Source: Legionella geestiana (GTDB lineage Bacteria; Pseudomonadota; Gammaproteobacteria; Legionellales; Legionellaceae). Taken from it: 64,000 nt of DNA. Below the pieces are notes generated by a model. It saw nothing but the letters and a program-made list of their open reading frames with translations. It was not told the DNA's origin and ran no database searches. The stretch lies in contig NZ_CP038271.1 in the NCBI RefSeq assembly GCF_004571195.1, forward strand, positions 2,537,001 through 2,601,000, read 5' to 3'. Shown piece after piece: positions 61,111 through 64,000 of the stretch; within the stretch, counting starts at the first letter, position 1; every line of letters starts with the position of its first letter. The position numbers were made by a program, and so were the translations under genes.

Positions 61111-62526
61111 TTACTGCCTCAGGGGCAGTGCCGCCAGTGCGCGGGCGATGGCTTCCGTGGTTTTTTTCGCGTCTCCAAACACCATCCAGGTGTTGTCTTT
61201 CCAGAAAAGCGCGTTATCTACGCCGGAATAGCCTTGCCCGAGGCTGCGCTTTAAAAACAATACATTACGCGCGCTTTCCACATCCAGCACCGGCATGCCG
61301 TAAATCGGAGAGTGGGGGTCTGATTTGGCGGCCGGGTTGGTGATGTCGTTGGCACCAATAACGATGGCTACGTCAGAGGTGGTAAAATCACGGTTGATTT
61401 CACTTTGCTCATGAACGTGATCATATGGAATATTGGCTTCGGCAAGCAGCACGTTCATGTGGCCCGGCATGCGGCCTGCAACCGGGTGAATGGCAAAGCG
61501 CACACGAATGCCGCGTTTTTCGAGCGCGTCCATCAGCTCTTTTACCGCATGCTGGGCATGTGCCACCGCCATGCCATAGCCTGGCACGATAATCACATCG
61601 CGGGCATTGGCGAGCAGGAATGCGGCATCATCTGCATTCGCCTCGTGAATGGGATGGGTGGCATCGATGTCTGTGGCGGCATTTTGCGTGTCGCTGGAAT
61701 GGGTGAACGCACCGAAAATCACATGTGTCAGCGAGCGGTTCATACCGGCGCACATGATGTAACTTAAGATGGCACCACTGGCTCCGACAAGTGCCCCGGT
61801 AATGATGAGCAGCGAATTATCCAGAGTAAAGCCAATGCCGGCCGCCGCCCAGCCGGAATAGGAATTCAGCATGGAAATGACCACTGGCATGTCTGCGCCG
61901 CCAATCGGGATGATGAGTAAAACACCAAGGGTCAGTGCCAGGAGCGCGATGAGGCCCAAAAGCATCAGTGACGGGGCGTAAAACAGTCTGACAATGAAAA
62001 AAAGGAGTAAAAAGCCGGTCATCACATTAAGTACTACCTGTCCGCTGAAACGCACGGGCCTGCCGGAAATGAGTCCCTGCAGTTTTAAAAAGGCGACAAC
62101 GGAACCCGTGAAGGTGATGGCACCAATTAAAAGCCCTGCCGACAGTTCAAAAAGGCGCGTAGTGGCAATCTGGCCATCCGCTCCAAGCGCTCCAAAAGAT
62201 TCAGGCGCCAGGAAAACGCAAAAAGCAACGAGCACGGCGGCCAGTCCCACGAGCGAATGAAAACCTGCCACCAGTTGCGGAATGGCTGTCATGGTGATGT
62301 TGCAGGCAATCAGGGTTCCCGTTGCGCCACCTGCGGCAATCAGGAGAATGAGCAGGAAATGCTGTTTCAGGCCGGGCAGAAGAAAGGTGGCGAGCAGTGC
62401 GAGCGACATGCCGAAAATACCGAGCCAGTTACCGCGCCGCGCGGATACCGGACTTGCAAGGCCTTTGAGCGCCAGAATAAAGCAGATGGCGGCCACAGGC
62501 GAAATCAGGGCAATCAGTGTATTCAT
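61111..62526 (-). CDS. pntB: NAD(P) transhydrogenase subunit beta
   Basis: A 471-residue membrane subunit: nine or so transmembrane helices (about 1-260) forming the proton channel, then the NADP(H)-binding domain III (about 290-470) with [22 protein letters not shown] (split, about 303-324), and the block [26 protein letters not shown] in short pieces near 390-415. It overlaps pntAb by 4 bp. The enzyme uses proton motive force to make NADPH. Confidence 0.95.
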   Translation of the reverse strand: MNTLIALISPVAAICFILALKGLASPVSARRGNWLGIFGMSLALLATFLLPGLKQHFLLILLIAAGGATGTLIACNITMTAIPQLVAGFHSLVGLAAVLVAFCVFLAPESFGALGADGQIATTRLFELSAGLLIGAITFTGSVVAFLKLQGLISGRPVRFSGQVVLNVMTGFLLLFFIVRLFYAPSLMLLGLIALLALTLGVLLIIPIGGADMPVVISMLNSYSGWAAAGIGFTLDNSLLIITGALVGASGAILSYIMCAGMNRSLTHVIFGAFTHSSDTQNAATDIDATHPIHEANADDAAFLLANARDVIIVPGYGMAVAHAQHAVKELMDALEKRGIRVRFAIHPVAGRMPGHMNVLLAEANIPYDHVHEQSEINRDFTTSDVAIVIGANDITNPAAKSDPHSPIYGMPVLDVESARNVLFLKRSLGQGYSGVDNALFWKDNTWMVFGDAKKTTEAIARALAALPLRQ

Positions 62527-62831
62527 GGTTTTTCTCCGCCTGTTTCACGCCGGCGATACATCTTTAACATGCGCGCTGTAATAACAAATCCGCCAAACAC
62601 ATTAATGGAGGTCAGGAATATGGCAAGTCCTCCAAGTGCGGTCACGCTGCCCGCCTCGCTGCTGCCTGCCGCTATCAGTCCGCCGACAATGATAATGCCG
62701 GAAATGGCGTTGGTAACCGACATCAGCGGGGTATGCAGAGCGGGTGTGACTTTCCAGACCACGTAGTAGCCCACGAACGTGGCAAGGATAAAAATCGTGA
62801 GCAGACTGACAAGGGCGTTTGACTCAGGCAT
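62523..62831 (-). CDS. pntAb: NAD(P) transhydrogenase subunit alpha, part 2
   Basis: A 102-residue membrane protein with about three helices (around 8-28, 37-57, 62-84), matching the C-terminal membrane part of E. coli PntA made as a separate chain, as in Rhodospirillum and other three-subunit enzymes. The ATG at 62831 has GGAGAGCACC upstream; longer in-frame starts lie within pntAa. It overlaps pntAa by 8 bp. Confidence 0.93.
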   Translation of the reverse strand: MPESNALVSLLTIFILATFVGYYVVWKVTPALHTPLMSVTNAISGIIIVGGLIAAGSSEAGSVTALGGLAIFLTSINVFGGFVITARMLKMYRRRETGGEKP

Positions 62832-63948
62832 GGTGCTCTCCTTGAAACGGCTGAAAGCGGCCAGCAAAGGAAAGCATGCAGGCGCGAATAATTTCATCGT
62901 TTTCATCAAAAGACAGGGTGTCATTGTTAACGGTTGCAAGACGCAGGAAATGCTGCAGATTATTTGCATACAGCATGCTTGCCGTGGTGGGGATGAGGCG
63001 CTCCATGCGCGTAATGCCTATCACCGTAACACCATCAGATACCTGAATGCTGTCGGGGATAGTCGCCTCAACGTTGCCGCCACCGGCGGCTGCGAGATCA
63101 ACGACTACCGACCCGTCTTTCATCGCGGCAAGCGTGGACTGAGGGATGAGAACTGGTGCTTTTTTGCCGGGAATGAGGGCTGTGGTGATGACAATATCAG
63201 CAAGTGCGGCTTCAGCTTCAATCCGCTCCTGCTGGCGTTTTTGATAGTCGGGCGACATTTCGCGGGCGTATCCCGAGGTTGTTTCTGCATCGGTGTCACC
63301 CTCTACTTCCACAAATTCGGCGCCAAGGCTTTCGACCTGTTCTTTGGCGGCACGGCGCACGTCAAACGCCTTGACGACTGCTCCGATGCGCCTCGCCGTG
63401 GCAATGGCCTGCAGGCCGGCGACACCGGCGCCAAGCACCAGAACGTTTGCCGGCTGTATCATGCCGGCAGCCGTCATCATCATGGGAGCAGCACTTTTAT
63501 AATGCTGTAAGGCTTCTAAAACGGCGCGGTATCCAGCGAGGCTTGCCTGTGAGGAGAGAACATCCATGCTTTGCGCGCGGCTGATGCGTGGTATGCGTGA
63601 CATCGCGACAAGCCCAAGTTTTTTTTGCAGGCAAATCTGTATCAGAGGCGCGGTTTCCGGCAGGTCATCGATGCAAATGATAAGTGCACCCTCAGGCAGG
63701 AGATTCGCAGTTTCCGGGGCGGGTGCGTTGACTGTCATCAGAACGCTGACATTTGAGAGCAGGGTGGGGACATCCGGCACACAAAGGGCGCCTGCTGATT
63801 CAAATTCCGCATCATCAAAGCCAGATGCTAACCCTGCCCCGTTCTGGACAGCAACCTCAAAGCCCGCCTGACGATAGAGTGTGGCCGTTTTTGGAGTGAT
63901 GGCAACCCGGGTTTCCGGGGGTAATTCCGCAATTGTCGCAATCAGCAT
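62824..63948 (-). CDS. pntAa: NAD(P) transhydrogenase subunit alpha, part 1
   Basis: A 374-residue soluble NAD(H)-binding subunit (domain I), related to alanine dehydrogenase. The Rossmann motif is [21 protein letters not shown] (split, about 168-188), followed by [19 protein letters not shown]; the mobile loop near YAREMSPDY and the block [15 protein letters not shown] are as in other PntA proteins. The ATG is followed by [19 protein letters not shown], the family N-terminus; GGGAA lies upstream. First gene of the pnt operon; the 52 bp beyond it to the window end show no firm promoter. Confidence 0.94.
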   Translation of the reverse strand: MLIATIAELPPETRVAITPKTATLYRQAGFEVAVQNGAGLASGFDDAEFESAGALCVPDVPTLLSNVSVLMTVNAPAPETANLLPEGALIICIDDLPETAPLIQICLQKKLGLVAMSRIPRISRAQSMDVLSSQASLAGYRAVLEALQHYKSAAPMMMTAAGMIQPANVLVLGAGVAGLQAIATARRIGAVVKAFDVRRAAKEQVESLGAEFVEVEGDTDAETTSGYAREMSPDYQKRQQERIEAEAALADIVITTALIPGKKAPVLIPQSTLAAMKDGSVVVDLAAAGGGNVEATIPDSIQVSDGVTVIGITRMERLIPTTASMLYANNLQHFLRLATVNNDTLSFDENDEIIRACMLSFAGRFQPFQGEHHA

Positions 63949-64000
63949 GGAACATTCCCTTTTCCACGTGGATGTTTTTCATGCTACTGCAAACACAGGT

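Noticed and set aside
1-64000. tRNA or rRNA genes
   Set aside because: No cloverleaf-like GGTTCGA-type T-loops in suitable context and no rRNA segments were recognised by reading; a covariance search would be needed to exclude them fully.

Overview
The window reads as chromosome of a gammaproteobacterium of the order Legionellales, probably a Legionella-type species with an unusually high GC content for that group (about half GC by eye). Reasons: a stand-alone type II secretion lspC gene, a Legionella-style MFS permease, a kynurenine 3-monooxygenase, a HipBST toxin-antitoxin set, a Sel1 lipoprotein, a very large LRR/AAA+ protein of the size and mosaic style of Dot/Icm effectors, and housekeeping blocks in gammaproteobacterial order. 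The genus is inference; no rRNA or tRNA gene was recognised.

Layout. 1-4.0 kb: acyltransferase fragment, a Cys/Met-metabolism PLP enzyme and a PAS-PAS-GGDEF-EAL sensor with a KfrA-like N-terminus. 4.1-8.8 kb: a possible small-molecule oxidation locus (kynurenine 3-monooxygenase, haem-oxygenase-fold diiron protein, FAD-linked oxidase, O-methyltransferase), with a sigma-54-type promoter before the diiron gene. 8.9-9.7 kb: lspC and a Sel1 lipoprotein. 9.85-14.4 kb: a more AT-rich MarR-controlled unit with a beta-propeller/solute-binding fusion, an exported hydrolase and an FAD/NAD(P) protein. 14.5-21.3 kb: a 2260-residue protein with LRRs, a candidate papain-like triad and two AAA+ modules. 21.3-24.1 kb: a MITE-like hairpin element that supplies the end of mutY, then an AsmA protein. 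24.2-30.2 kb: a proton-pumping rhodopsin with a complete, translationally coupled retinal pathway (crtE, crtI, crtB, crtY, blh).

30.2-33.2 kb: a decayed inositol operon (transporter and iolG intact, iolC fused by deletion to the tail of iolE), followed directly by prpBCD. 36.7-38.6 kb: ppsR and mnmA on the minus strand. 38.8-47.5 kb: yceD-rpmF-plsX-fabD-fabG-acpP-fabF-mltG-tmk-holB-truD, without the fabH usually found between plsX and fabD. 47.6-48.8 kb: nine copies of a 136-bp repeat. 48.9-50.8 kb: tatD and anmK. 50.9-53.8 kb: a photolyase/cryptochrome split over two genes, a DUF2256 zinc-ribbon gene and a full-length photolyase. 54-58.8 kb: MFS permease, a leaderless GDSL hydrolase and prfC. 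58.8-64 kb: a small exported protein, hipBST with three evenly spaced operators, and pntAa-pntAb-pntB.

Taken together, light is a theme: a light-driven proton pump with its own retinal supply sits in the same window as two photolyase-type loci. The parts most likely to be undescribed are the giant LRR/protease-like/AAA+ protein, the MarR-controlled propeller-binding-protein operon, and the kynurenine monooxygenase/diiron/FAD/methyltransferase locus. All functional assignments come from reading motifs; no database search was possible.
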